Part shown: positions 54,903-63,674 of the stretch, piece after piece | Numbering within the stretch: the stretch's first letter is position 1 | Layout: every line of letters begins with the position of its first letter | Assembly (NCBI RefSeq): GCF_021648825.1 | Contig: NZ_JAKJHS010000001.1 | Coordinates: 682,001-746,000, forward strand | Origin: Rhizobium halophilum | Lineage (GTDB): Bacteria > Pseudomonadota > Alphaproteobacteria > Rhizobiales > Rhizobiaceae | Direction of reading: 5' to 3' | Length of the DNA stretch: 64,000 nucleotides | The notes under the pieces: generated by a model | What the model was told of the DNA's origin: nothing | The model's database searches: none | The model's input: the letters and a program-made list of their open reading frames with translations, nothing else | Translations under genes and position numbers: made by a program

Positions 54903-55534
54903 GGTGTGCCTCCAGAGCTGGTTCGGGCTTCAAGCGTGGTCGCGAGAAGGGCAACGCCGCCCGCGAGATAAACGATCGCACCGATCAGAAGCATCACGAC
55001 GCCACCGGCCTGTTGATCGACAGCCGCGCTCATTGGGACGCCAAAGCATGTCACCTCAGCGTCACCATAAAGCGGCCGCGGCGAGAGCGCCAACAAGGCT
55101 CCCAGCAAGGTCATATGCATGGAGGTAAACAGGAGGCCGAAGGTTCCGGCAAGCCGCCTCCCCTCGCGCCCATCCAGTGCCCCGCCGAGGCAAGACAGCC
55201 AAAGCAGGAGCCCCGCAAGAAGAAACGTCATCTGCTCGAGCGCAGTAAGGACCCACGAGCCTTCCGCCGCTTCACGTGCCGCCGGAAGATGCCACCCCCA
55301 GATTGCCGCCAGCTCAACGACAGACGCCACCACGGGTGTGAACCATGGCCAACGAATGGTCATATCATAGCGCGAGCCGGTGAGGCCGACGGCAAGCAGT
55401 GGCGCCACCACGGCAACCACTCCCATATGGACGATCATGTGGACGGAAAAGGAAGCGCGGTTGGAGAAGGGAAGGACGCCAACCCATAGAACCAAAAGCA
55501 CGAGCAGTCCGCCCGTCGCGGAAACCCGCCTCAT
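54899..55534 (-). CDS. Cytochrome c oxidase assembly (CtaG_Caa3-type) membrane protein
   Basis: 211 residues with several membrane spans. The segment FSVHMIVHMGVVAVVAPLLAVGL carries the HMxxH-type histidines of this copper-assembly family, and ALEQMTFLLAGLLLWL and FTSMHMTLLGALLALSPRPLY are typical of it. ATG 55534 overlaps the preceding stop (ATGA). It probably helps assemble a copper-containing oxidase that is not encoded in the window. Confidence 0.85.
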   Translation of the reverse strand: MRRVSATGGLLVLLVLWVGVLPFSNRASFSVHMIVHMGVVAVVAPLLAVGLTGSRYDMTIRWPWFTPVVASVVELAAIWGWHLPAAREAAEGSWVLTALEQMTFLLAGLLLWLSCLGGALDGREGRRLAGTFGLLFTSMHMTLLGALLALSPRPLYGDAEVTCFGVPMSAAVDQQAGGVVMLLIGAIVYLAGGVALLATTLEARTSSGGTP

Positions 55535-56148
55535 ATCTGGCACCCCGCGATAAAAGCCAGCGGGATTGCGACATAGACTACGGTCAAGAAATTCAGTCCT
55601 GAAAGGAGAAGGGTTGCAAACCCCGGAAAGCGCCAACGGTCGCGGTCTGTTGTCTGTGAGTGCGGAGGCTCACGCGATCCGAAACCCCACTGCCGCGAGG
55701 CAAGGTAGGCCGACAAAACGATCATAGCGAGCGCTAGCAGCGTAAAAATGCCAAGACCGATCCGGGTCAGGTCGAAGTCGATGCTCCAGACGAGCATTTT
55801 TTCACAATAGATCGCCACGACGACATAGCAGACAACGAAATGGAACGCCCATAGCTCCGAATGCGGCTCTCGCCCCCGCCTTGACGCATAGATCAATGCA
55901 CCAACCACGCCAATCCAAACCAGCGCCCCGCCGGCCAGCATCATATAGAAGAGGTTTGCAACATCTGCGGCTTCAGGGCCTGCGGGATCCAAGGCTGACT
56001 GAGGCCCGGAACAAGAGGAGAGAGAAGGAAGACCAACAAGGAGCGCTGCCCGAAGCGCCTGCCTCCGGCACTCGCTTAAACATCTTCTCCCGCTACCGAC
56101 GCTCCGGCCGGGCAGATCAGCTCCATCCTGCAAAAGACCCCCTGGCAC
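55531..56148 (-). CDS. Cytochrome oxidase subunit II-like lipoprotein N-terminus fused to a membrane domain
   Basis: 205 residues, start uncertain (GTG 56148 taken). A lipobox-like LSSC is followed by SGPQSALDPAGPEAADVANLFYMML and one span, which match the N-terminus of certain CoxB-type subunits. The copper-binding cupredoxin domain is absent. Instead two or more further spans follow (LWAFHFVVCYVVVAIYCEKMLVW; IGLGIFTLLALAMIVLSAYLASRQW), then a last span. It is coupled to the CtaG-like gene and has two perfect EcfG promoters upstream. It is possibly a diverged oxidase subunit. Confidence 0.65.
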   Translation of the reverse strand: MPGGLLQDGADLPGRSVGSGRRCLSECRRQALRAALLVGLPSLSSCSGPQSALDPAGPEAADVANLFYMMLAGGALVWIGVVGALIYASRRGREPHSELWAFHFVVCYVVVAIYCEKMLVWSIDFDLTRIGLGIFTLLALAMIVLSAYLASRQWGFGSREPPHSQTTDRDRWRFPGFATLLLSGLNFLTVVYVAIPLAFIAGCQI

Positions 56149-56190
56149 ATCCAGCTCCCTCCGCGGCTTCGCCGCGGGCGATCGGAAGTA

Positions 56191-56215
56191 AACGCGATCG
56201 TAGGGCGTTTGTTCC
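56191..56215 (-). promoter_or_regulatory. EcfG-type promoter of the cytochrome operon, perfect (proximal)
   Basis: Minus strand: GGAAC at 56215-56211, 16 bases, CGTT at 56194-56191, with a predicted start about 36 bases before GTG 56148. Confidence 0.82.
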
Positions 56216-56254
56216 AGGCTGATTGTCAGCGGTTGTCACAGTCGACGCACAGCG

Positions 56255-56279
56255 GGAACGAATGGAGGTGAAGTGTGTT
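56255..56279 (+). promoter_or_regulatory. EcfG-type promoter toward the PfpI-family gene, TGTT variant
   Basis: GGAAC at 56255-56259, 16 bases, TGTT at 56276-56279. The leader would be about 125 bases, so a nearer promoter may also exist. Confidence 0.5.
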
Positions 56280-56281
56280 CC
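56257..56281 (-). promoter_or_regulatory. EcfG-type promoter of the cytochrome operon, perfect (distal)
   Basis: Minus strand: GGAAC at 56281-56277, 16 bases, CGTT at 56260-56257. It is in tandem with the proximal copy and overlaps the plus-strand site at 56255. Confidence 0.75.
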
Positions 56282-56410
56282 TTTTGCACGGACGGAAAAG
56301 CCTCCGCTCAGAGGACGACCCGAGGCAGCCCCTTCTTCGGCGCCTTTCTATAGCTTCCGCTGATGGGAGAACGGACAACTTTAGAGACCTTCTAGATTAG
56401 GAGTAACGTA

Positions 56411-56971
56411 ATGGCTGACATCAAGTCTGCTACCATTCTCATTCTTGCAACTGATGGCTATGAACGATCAGAGTTGCGCGTCCCGCTGGACCAGTTGCGC
56501 AAACAAGGCGCCGAGGTGAAGATCGCATCGATCAAGAATGGTCAGATCAGGAGTTGGGATGAAACCGATTGGGGCGACAGTGCCGATGTCGATCTTCTTG
56601 CTTCCGAGGTGAAGGTCGAGAATTTCGACGCAATCGTTTTACCTGGCGGACAAATCAACCCAGATGTGCTTCGCACGGACGAAGATGCAATGCGCGTCGT
56701 CCGCGATTTCGTCAGAAGCGGAAAGCCCGTCGCTGCGATCTGCCACGCACCGTGGCTATTGGTCGAGGCAGATGCACTGCGCGGCCGCCGCGCAACATCT
56801 TATCCTTCGATCAGGACAGATGTTCGCAATGCGGGCGCTCAGTGGGTCGACGAGGAGGTCGTGGTCGACAATGGCATTATCACGTCGAGGTCTCCCAAAG
56901 ATCTTGATGCTTTCGTCGCCAAGATCGTCGAAGAGGTCAAGGAAGGCCGCCACGATCGCCGGGCCGCATAG
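56411..56971 (+). CDS. DJ-1/PfpI-family protein
   Basis: 186 residues with the nucleophile-elbow Cys in AAICHAPWLL and the upstream Glu in GYERSELRVPLDQL, as in the PfpI/YhbO subgroup. E. coli YhbO protects against oxidative, heat and acid stress; relatives have been reported as proteases, glyoxalases or deglycases and the activity is disputed. It is tail-to-tail with topoisomerase IB, only six bases apart. Confidence 0.9.
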   Translation: MADIKSATILILATDGYERSELRVPLDQLRKQGAEVKIASIKNGQIRSWDETDWGDSADVDLLASEVKVENFDAIVLPGGQINPDVLRTDEDAMRVVRDFVRSGKPVAAICHAPWLLVEADALRGRRATSYPSIRTDVRNAGAQWVDEEVVVDNGIITSRSPKDLDAFVAKIVEEVKEGRHDRRAA

Positions 56972-56977
56972 CTGAAG

Positions 56978-58069
56978 CTATCTTGGTGCGGTCGCCACGT
57001 CCTCAGTCGCGGCGGCCGCAACCAGTTCTCCCGCTGCTTCCCGCAGAAAAACAAGAAGGCGCTTTTCGTCCGCCCGCAGGCCTCTCAGGCTGCCCGTCTT
57101 CACGGGGTCTGAAAATATTGTCTGGAGCGGCGACTGGTCTTCCACCAGAGCGAGGATCGCCGGGTGGATGTAGCTAGACCTGCAAACCGCGGGCGTGTTG
57201 TGGAGCCGCTCGGACGCGGCGTGGCAAACGAGTTTTACCTTCGGCTTCTGCCCGTCCTTCACGGCCTGCCAGACTGAAGAGAAGCCAGCCAGGCTGCCGC
57301 CCCAAGTTCGAAACGTCTTTGCGGAAATGGGAAAACCGGCAATTGCAGCCAGATATGCGTTCAAACGGCCTGAATCGACGGGATGAGGCAAGCCATCGTC
57401 GTCGGGCCAAGAAAACAGCTGACGACCCGGGAGATCTGCAATCTCCTCGAAGATGCGCTGCAGACGTGGGTGTTGGATCGTATGGCTTACCTTTTTCCCG
57501 CCCTTGGCCGTAAACTTCAGCACCACCGCATCGTCTGAGAGCTTCATGTGACGCTTGAGCAGCGTCGTTGCACCATAGGTCCTGTTTTCCTTAGCATAGG
57601 CACGATTTCCGATCCGCAGATGAGCGGCATCCATCAGAGCCACTATGGCCGCGAGCACGGCTTCCTGGTGGTCCAGTCCAAGAGCTAGATCCCGCTCGAT
57701 CCGCCTGCGGATGCGCGGCAAGGCTTCACCGAAGCGGATCAGCTGATCGTATTTCAGCTCGCTCCGGTGGCTCTGCCAGGCAGTGTGATAGCGGTACTGC
57801 TTGCGGCCCCGAGCATCATAACCGGTGGCCTGGAGATGGCCCTGAGGATCCATGCAGATCCACACATTCTCGTATGCCGGCGGCAGGCCAAGAGCCGCGA
57901 TCCGGCGCTTCTCTTCCGGGTTGGTCAGGAGCTTGCCGTCCGGCAGCCGATAGCAAAATCCCCTTCCGGCGCGCAATCGCCGGATACCAGGCTGGGTATC
58001 ACTCACATACGTGAGACCGATTTCCTTAAGGGATTGCTCGTCTGGAGCGGAGAAAGCTGTAACATCCAT
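56978..58069 (-). CDS. DNA topoisomerase IB
   Basis: 363 residues of the poxvirus-like bacterial type. The catalytic Tyr300 lies in CRSSYIHPAIL, and the catalytic Arg254 in KTFRTWGG. The N-terminal GIRRLRAGRGFCYRLPDG starts the clamp domain. It relaxes supercoils by 3'-phosphotyrosine cleavage. ATG 58069 is only a few bases from the predicted EcfG start, so the message may be leaderless or start at an internal codon. Confidence 0.93.
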   Translation of the reverse strand: MDVTAFSAPDEQSLKEIGLTYVSDTQPGIRRLRAGRGFCYRLPDGKLLTNPEEKRRIAALGLPPAYENVWICMDPQGHLQATGYDARGRKQYRYHTAWQSHRSELKYDQLIRFGEALPRIRRRIERDLALGLDHQEAVLAAIVALMDAAHLRIGNRAYAKENRTYGATTLLKRHMKLSDDAVVLKFTAKGGKKVSHTIQHPRLQRIFEEIADLPGRQLFSWPDDDGLPHPVDSGRLNAYLAAIAGFPISAKTFRTWGGSLAGFSSVWQAVKDGQKPKVKLVCHAASERLHNTPAVCRSSYIHPAILALVEDQSPLQTIFSDPVKTGSLRGLRADEKRLLVFLREAAGELVAAAATEDVATAPR

Positions 58070-58078
58070 GGGCCTTAG

Positions 58079-58103
58079 AACGAGAACCGGCTCTCTTCGT
58101 TCC
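58079..58103 (-). promoter_or_regulatory. EcfG-type promoter of topoisomerase IB, perfect
   Basis: Minus strand: GGAAC at 58103-58099, 16 bases, CGTT at 58082-58079. The predicted start near 58072 almost coincides with the ATG. Confidence 0.78.
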
Positions 58104-58117
58104 TGCGGCCACCGTAC

Positions 58118-59827
58118 TCATGTCATCAGCTCCGGAATGGTTTCACTGGAACTTCGCTCGAAAGCTTCGCGGGGCGCGGCCAGCGCCCATGAAAAACCAC
58201 TCTCCCGATAATGGACGTCGACCCGTCCACCGAACGACGCCTCAGCATGCCGTCTGATAATCGTTGTCCCGAAGCCCGTCTGCGCAGGCTCTTGCGCCGG
58301 AGGGCCACCAAGCTCCTCCCACGTCATTCTGAGGAGCGATTTCGGCTCTGATGGGACATCCTGTCGCCACGAAAACACAACCTTCCCCTCGGGAACGGAG
58401 AGGGCGCCATACTTGAGCGAATTGGTGGCAAGCTCATGGAGAACCAGACCGAGGTTCTGCACCGCTTCCGCCTTTAGTGCGATGTCTTCACCATCGAGCT
58501 CGACGCGATCGGAAGCCTCGGCAAATGTCTCGAGCTGTATTCTGACCAGTCGCTTCAACGGCACTCCGACCCATTGCTCGCTTGCGAGAACCTCAATCGA
58601 GCGGCCCAGTCCCTGCAGGCGCGTCGAAATCGCCTTCTGGAACTCCTCCATGGTGGCCTCCTGGCGCCCCAACTGGCGCATCATCGCTTGAACCAGCGTC
58701 AGGATGTTCTTCGTCCTGTGCACGAGTTCATGCAGAATTAGGTGCATTTTATCTTCGGCCTGGCTCCTGTCGAAGGAAGCGTTGGAGAGCGCGACTGAGA
58801 TTTGGCTCACTTCCCGAATGCGGGTCTCCACGGGGGGAACGATCTCGCCTCTCCCAATGCGCTCCGCCATTTCGGCAATCTGCCTGATGGGAAGGCGAAG
58901 TTGGCGTGCGATCAGATAACCGCAGAGCATGCCGATCGCGAGAAACAGGATGCTTCCGACGATCAACTGACGCGATGTGTGAAGGATAGCCGCCTGGGCC
59001 GTGCTGATCGGCCCCCAGACGACGGCCTTCCACTGAGAGCCGACGATCTGGGCATAGCCATAGATTTCTTCCGGCTCGCCACCCACATCCTCTATCGTAC
59101 CATTGACGCCGGACATCAGCCTGACCGTCTCTTCTGAAAAGTCGGTGATCGAGGAGGCGTTGCTTTCCCCAAGAGCTGTGACGATCGCGCCATCGCCATC
59201 CAAGATAGCGACAGACCATCCGGGCGGCATGCCTTCTGTCGAAAGGAGCCTCTGCAGATCTTCCGCATCTTGCGTCATGATGAGAGCGTGCGCGCCCGAA
59301 CTGGCCGCTTTCTCCTCCGACAATGGCATCACGACGTTGAACACGAAACGACCGCTGGTCGGGCCGAAGAAGACGTTGGAGATTTGTGTCACTTCGCTTT
59401 CGAGCGCAGCCCGAAGTGTGGAAGGACTCGACGTAGGCGGTAAGGGAGTGCCGAAGGGAACACGGGTGTTCAGCAACTGCTGACCATTGGCATCAACGGC
59501 GATCACATAGAGCGAGTTTGATCGGAGACTATCCTGACTCCGGTTATGGAAAGCCCGAAGATCCCCCTGTTCGAGCTCCGGCGAACCCGCAAGGACCCGC
59601 AGGGTCGTGGTCATGTCCTGAAGCGCCCGATCGACAGAGCGGGCAACCATCTGTGCGTCTTCCGCGGTACTTGCGGCAAGGAGCTCGCGATCTCTGCTTT
59701 CCAGCTCGATCATCAGAAAGAGAACGAAGGCAATGAGAGGGATAGCTACCACTGCCGAAAGGGCAATCAGGTAGACCCCGATCGAAGCAGTCGGAAGAAA
59801 GCGGGGCACAACCCCCTCTTTCGACAC
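58118..59827 (-). CDS. Membrane HisKA_2-type sensor histidine kinase
   Basis: 569 residues. A first span (about 17-40) and a second (about 287-306) enclose a periplasmic sensor domain of some 245 residues, Cache-like. A HAMP linker follows (RLPIRQIAEMAERIGRGEIV). Phosphoacceptor His370 is in HELVHRTKNILTLVQAM, and the ATPase N-box is LVLHELATNSLKYG. Such HWE/HisKA_2 kinases commonly feed PhyR. GTG 59827 has GGGGAG upstream. It is the second candidate PhyR kinase in the window. No EcfG promoter was found upstream. Confidence 0.9.
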   Translation of the reverse strand: MSKEGVVPRFLPTASIGVYLIALSAVVAIPLIAFVLFLMIELESRDRELLAASTAEDAQMVARSVDRALQDMTTTLRVLAGSPELEQGDLRAFHNRSQDSLRSNSLYVIAVDANGQQLLNTRVPFGTPLPPTSSPSTLRAALESEVTQISNVFFGPTSGRFVFNVVMPLSEEKAASSGAHALIMTQDAEDLQRLLSTEGMPPGWSVAILDGDGAIVTALGESNASSITDFSEETVRLMSGVNGTIEDVGGEPEEIYGYAQIVGSQWKAVVWGPISTAQAAILHTSRQLIVGSILFLAIGMLCGYLIARQLRLPIRQIAEMAERIGRGEIVPPVETRIREVSQISVALSNASFDRSQAEDKMHLILHELVHRTKNILTLVQAMMRQLGRQEATMEEFQKAISTRLQGLGRSIEVLASEQWVGVPLKRLVRIQLETFAEASDRVELDGEDIALKAEAVQNLGLVLHELATNSLKYGALSVPEGKVVFSWRQDVPSEPKSLLRMTWEELGGPPAQEPAQTGFGTTIIRRHAEASFGGRVDVHYRESGFSWALAAPREAFERSSSETIPELMT

Positions 59828-60076
59828 TACAAAGTCTCCCCAGCGATCACGTCAGTGACCGCAGCGGTAGAAGCCCTCATGTATCCCGCCCCTTGCTAAT
59901 GTAGCACAGGTCCGTTCTAGCTTCTTTTGGAGAAACCACCAACCCTTTGAGAGCTCAGGATGAATATTCCACTGAAGAAATGGTCCCCGTGCCCGATAGC
60001 GGACGTCTCAATGCTGCACAATTCGGCTCCCATGGCACAGGAGAGCCGAGTTGGACTGATGCCGAAAGGCCAGATT

Positions 60077-60262
60077 TCAGTCCTTCGGCGCATCGTCGCC
60101 CGGCGGCTCCTTGTGAGCCGTAGCGTCTTCTGATCCGGTGATCACCGTAGGCTTGGCGCTCGCGACGCCGGAGCTTTTTCCGCCGGCCTTCACATTGGCG
60201 AACTGTCCTGCCGCGTCATTCTCAACCGTTTGCTTGTCAGCTGGCTTTTGTGTCGAACTCAT
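60077..60262 (-). CDS. Small disordered protein
   Basis: 61 residues from ATG 60262 (MSSTQKPADKQTVENDAAGQ), preceded by AGGAG at eight bases. The frame is open upstream but that part is shadow. It is hydrophilic and Lys/Asp/Ala-rich and has no recognisable domain. It follows the 93-residue gene by 38 bases and is probably in its operon. Confidence 0.65.
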   Translation of the reverse strand: MSSTQKPADKQTVENDAAGQFANVKAGGKSSGVASAKPTVITGSEDATAHKEPPGDDAPKD

Positions 60263-60300
60263 GTGTGTGGCTCCTGCTGCTGATCTTGGCGCGCGTTCGA

Positions 60301-60582
60301 TTACTTGCGCTCGGGCGTGTCGCCAGCATCTGGAACGCGCTTCCTGCCAAAATCGTTGCGAGCCGGCTCGGAGGCTCGACCGTAATCGGCGCGATAGGAG
60401 TCCCGTGCCCAAGCCTTCGACATCTCGTTTTGGGCGTACTCGACCTCCGGAAGTTCACCCGGGGGTGACGCGGGATCCGTCTGTTGATCCTTTTGGCTCC
60501 GGCCGTCGTTGATCTCTGGATCCCGCTCGCTGCGAAGGCCGTCGTTTCTGTAGCCGCCAGAGGGATGTTCGTCCCTGCTCAT
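60301..60582 (-). CDS. Small disordered hydrophilic protein
   Basis: 93 residues from ATG 60582 (GTG 60585 is adjacent). It is rich in Asp, Arg, Gly and Pro, with no membrane segment and no fold I recognise. GGGA lies upstream of the start. An EcfG-like promoter with 16-base spacing sits about 33 bases ahead, so this and the next small gene belong to the stress set. Confidence 0.65.
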   Translation of the reverse strand: MSRDEHPSGGYRNDGLRSERDPEINDGRSQKDQQTDPASPPGELPEVEYAQNEMSKAWARDSYRADYGRASEPARNDFGRKRVPDAGDTPERK

Positions 60583-60621
60583 CACACCTGGTTCCCTGTT
60601 GCTGATCGATAGTGATCTTCT

Positions 60622-60646
60622 AACAGGGGCCGCAGGTGTTTGTTCC
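60622..60646 (-). promoter_or_regulatory. EcfG-type promoter of the small disordered-protein pair, TGTT variant
   Basis: Minus strand: GGAAC at 60646-60642, 16 bases, TGTT at 60625-60622. It lies just past the sugar-transport ATPase stop and marks the edge of the stress island. Confidence 0.65.
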
Positions 60647-60657
60647 TGTTGGAAAGA

Positions 60658-61761
60658 TCAGGTCAGGCGTTGGTTCGTAGCGGGATCGAAGACAACTGCC
60701 TTGTCGAGGTTGAACACGAAGGTGAACCGTTCGCGCGGAGCAATCGGCACATCCGCCCGCACACGTCCGGTGAATGAGCTTCCTTGCAGCGTGGCCGTTA
60801 CAAAGGTATCCGATCCCGTCGGCTCCACCAGGCGCACGTCTGCATCCACCTTTGCGATTGCATCGGCGGTCGGATCGACCAATCCCTCGTCCGTGATACC
60901 CTCTGGCCGCAGACCGAGAATGACCTCCCTTCCATCCGCGAGCTGGGTCGTAACGGATGATGGCATGGGAACCCTGACCGTCCCATCAAAGATCGAGATT
61001 TGCCGGGTGCCATTGCTGGAGACCGCCTTGCCCTTCAGCATGTTCATCGCGGGTGAACCCATGAAGTCCGCCACGAACAGATTGGCAGGATGATTGTAGA
61101 TTTCCGCCGGCGTTCCGACCTGCTGAATTGCTCCATCCTTCAGCACCACGATCTTCGTCGCCAGCGTCATCGCCTCGATCTGGTCGTGCGTGACATAGAT
61201 GATTGTCGCATCCGTGTTGTGGTGCAGCGACTTGATCTCGGCCCGCATCTCCACGCGGAGCTTAGCGTCGAGGTTCGACAGCGGCTCATCGAACAGGAAG
61301 ACACGCGGCTGGCGCACCAGCGCCCGCCCCATGGCAACGCGCTGACGCTGCCCGCCGGAAAGCTGGCTCGGACGCCGGCTGAGCAGGTGCTCGATCTGCA
61401 GGGTCTTGGCAACATTGCGGATCAGCTCTCCGCGCTCAGACTTGTCGACACCCCTCATTTCGAGCGCGAAGCCGATATTCTCTTCCACGGTCATGTTCGG
61501 ATAGAGCGCGTAGCTCTGGAAGACCATCGCGATGTCGCGCTTGGAGGGGTGCAGGTCATTGATGACCTGGCCATCCAGCACGATCTCGCCCGACGTCAGC
61601 GGCATCAAGCCCGCGATTGCGTTCAGGAGAGTGGACTTGCCGCAGCCGGAGGGGCCGACAAGAACGAGGAAGCCGCCCTTTTCGAGCTCAATGCTGATGT
61701 TCTTGAGAACCTCGTTGTTGCCAATCTTCTTGCTGAGGTTCTTGATCTCGAGAAAGCTCAT
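60658..61761 (-). CDS. Carbohydrate ABC transporter ATPase (UgpC/MalK class)
   Basis: 367 residues. Walker A is GPSGCGKST, the signature [14 protein letters not shown], Walker B FLFDEPLSNLD, and the switch IYVTHDQIEAMTLA. The C-terminal 110 residues are the MalK-type regulatory domain (LGLRPEGI). ATG 61761. It powers sugar uptake through the two permeases encoded next to it. Confidence 0.93.
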   Translation of the reverse strand: MSFLEIKNLSKKIGNNEVLKNISIELEKGGFLVLVGPSGCGKSTLLNAIAGLMPLTSGEIVLDGQVINDLHPSKRDIAMVFQSYALYPNMTVEENIGFALEMRGVDKSERGELIRNVAKTLQIEHLLSRRPSQLSGGQRQRVAMGRALVRQPRVFLFDEPLSNLDAKLRVEMRAEIKSLHHNTDATIIYVTHDQIEAMTLATKIVVLKDGAIQQVGTPAEIYNHPANLFVADFMGSPAMNMLKGKAVSSNGTRQISIFDGTVRVPMPSSVTTQLADGREVILGLRPEGITDEGLVDPTADAIAKVDADVRLVEPTGSDTFVTATLQGSSFTGRVRADVPIAPRERFTFVFNLDKAVVFDPATNQRLT

Positions 61762-61766
61762 TGCGG

Positions 61767-62648
61767 TTATCCCTTGACTGCGCCAGCCATGAGGCCACGC
61801 ACGAAATAGCGTCCGGCGACGATGTAAACGAAGAGTGTCGGCAAGGCCGCGAACACGGCGGCCGCCATGTCGACATTGTATTCCTTGACGCCGGTGGAAG
61901 AAGAAACGAGGTTGTTGAGCGCAACCGTCATCGGCGACTCCGCCCCGGAAGAGAAGGAGACGCCGAACAGGAAGTCGTTCCAGATATTGGTGAACTGGTA
62001 GATGATCGTCACCACGATGATCGGACCCGAACTCGGCAAGAGGATGCGCCAGAAGATCTTGAAGAACCCTGCGCCGTCGATCATCGCCGCCTTGATCAGC
62101 TCGTCCGGAAACGCCTCGTAATAGTTGCGGAAGAACAGCGTCGTGAAGCCGAGACCATAGACCACGTGGACGAAGACGAGCCCGGTGGTGGAATTGGCGA
62201 GGCCGAAGATCCCGAGCACGCGCGCCATCGGGATGAGCACCGCCTGGAACGGGATGAAGCAGGCAAACAGCATCAGGCCGAAGACCAGCTTGTGGCCGGG
62301 GAAGCGCCACTTCGTCAGCACATAACCGTTTAGCGCGCCCAGCACCGTCGAGATCAGCACCGCAGGGACGACCATGCGGATGGAGTTCCAGAAATACCCT
62401 TTGATGCCTTCGCAGGTCACGCCGATGCAGGCTTGACCCCAGGCCTTCGTCCAGGCCTCCCAGGATGGATCTCGCGGCAGGGCGAGCATGTCGCCGCCGC
62501 GAATTTCCGCCAGCGATTTGAAGGAGGTCGTCAGCATCACGTAGAGCGGCAGCAGGTAGACGAGGGCGAGGAGGACCAGCAGCGAGTAGATGACGATGCG
62601 GGCCGTGCGCGCAGAACCGGCGCTGACGGTTTCGGCTGCAGCACTCAT
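61767..62648 (-). CDS. Carbohydrate ABC permease (MalG class)
   Basis: 293 residues from ATG 62648, with about six spans. The first span is VIYSLLVLLALVYLLPLYVML. The EAA loop DELIKAAMIDGAGFFKIFWRILLP is at about 193-216. It overlaps the MalF-class stop by four bases (ATGA). Confidence 0.92.
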   Translation of the reverse strand: MSAAAETVSAGSARTARIVIYSLLVLLALVYLLPLYVMLTTSFKSLAEIRGGDMLALPRDPSWEAWTKAWGQACIGVTCEGIKGYFWNSIRMVVPAVLISTVLGALNGYVLTKWRFPGHKLVFGLMLFACFIPFQAVLIPMARVLGIFGLANSTTGLVFVHVVYGLGFTTLFFRNYYEAFPDELIKAAMIDGAGFFKIFWRILLPSSGPIIVVTIIYQFTNIWNDFLFGVSFSSGAESPMTVALNNLVSSSTGVKEYNVDMAAAVFAALPTLFVYIVAGRYFVRGLMAGAVKG

Positions 62649-63571
62649 GAACGCTTCTCCCGAAGCTCGGAATAGAGATAAGGCACGATGATGGCGGTGA
62701 TGCCCATCAGCATCATGACCGCACTTGCGGAACCGACCGCCATCTGGCTGCGCGTGAAGGTATAGGAGTACATGAAGGTCGACGGCAGCTCCGTCGCATT
62801 GCCGGGACCGCCGCCCGTCAATGCAATGACGAGGTCGTATGACTTGATCGCCATATGCGCCAGAACGATGAAGGCCGAGAGAAATACGGGCCGGAGCATC
62901 GGGATGATGATGCGCCGGTAGATCGCAAACACCGGTGCGCCGTCGATCTGGGCAGCCTTGATGATCTCGCCGTCGATGCCGCGCAGCCCGGCAAGGAACA
63001 TGGCCATGACGAAGCCGGATGCCTGCCAGACACCAGCAATCACGATGGTGTAGATCGCCATGTCGGTGTTGACCAGCCAGTCGAACTTGAAGCTCTCCCA
63101 GCCGAGATTGTGCATCGTCTTTTCGAGGCCGAGGCCCGGGTTGAGGAACCACTTCCAGGCGGTACCGGTAACGACGAAGGACAGCGCCATGGGATAAAGG
63201 AAGATCGGCCTCAGCAGGCCTTCTGCGCGGATGCGCTGGTCCATCAGGATTGCGATGAACAGGCCGATAGCGGTGCAAAGGCTGATGTAAAGCACGCCGA
63301 AGATCGCGAGGTTCTTGATCGCCATGTACCAGTTCGGTTGCGACCAGAGCCGGTAATAGGCGTCGAGCCCGACCAGGTCGTAGACTGGCAGGATGCGCGA
63401 GCGCGTGAAAGACAGGTAGACCGTCCACAGGATGAAGCCATAGACGAAGATCAGGGTAATGGCGAAGGACGGCGCGAGGACGATCTTCGGCAGCAGCGTT
63501 CCCAGCCGCGCCGTGAAGGACCGACGCGGTCGCTCCGGCGTCACAATGGGAACGGGTTCGATCGTCGTCAT
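62645..63571 (-). CDS. Carbohydrate ABC permease (MalF class)
   Basis: 308 residues with six spans and an EAA loop (GEIIKAAQIDGAPVFAIYRRIIIP) at about 196-220. It forms the channel with the MalG-class protein. The binding-protein gene precedes it by about 100 bases with a strong hairpin between. Confidence 0.92.
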   Translation of the reverse strand: MTTIEPVPIVTPERPRRSFTARLGTLLPKIVLAPSFAITLIFVYGFILWTVYLSFTRSRILPVYDLVGLDAYYRLWSQPNWYMAIKNLAIFGVLYISLCTAIGLFIAILMDQRIRAEGLLRPIFLYPMALSFVVTGTAWKWFLNPGLGLEKTMHNLGWESFKFDWLVNTDMAIYTIVIAGVWQASGFVMAMFLAGLRGIDGEIIKAAQIDGAPVFAIYRRIIIPMLRPVFLSAFIVLAHMAIKSYDLVIALTGGGPGNATELPSTFMYSYTFTRSQMAVGSASAVMMLMGITAIIVPYLYSELREKRS

Positions 63572-63621
63572 ACACCACCTCCGGCCGAGACCGCGAATTG
63601 AAAAGCGAGATTTGTGAGTGA

Positions 63622-63652
63622 GAAAATGGCCGGGTCATCCCCGGCCATTTTC
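63622..63652 (-). other. Intercistronic hairpin between sugar-binding protein and permease genes
   Basis: A perfect 13-bp stem (63622-63634 with 63640-63652) and a 5-base loop. It has no T-run in the operon direction. It is the third case in the window of a stem-loop right after an ABC binding-protein gene. Confidence 0.68.
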
Positions 63653-63674
63653 AGATATTGAAGATGCTTCGCAC

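Noticed and set aside
60020-60052. Hairpin downstream of the 61-residue gene
   Set aside because: About 10 bp with one G-U and a 13-base loop but no T-run. It may help termination but is not strong enough to list as a terminator.
60571-60595. GTTCC at 60591 as a promoter for the small-protein pair
   Set aside because: No suitable -10 at either spacing; the site at 60622-60646 is better.
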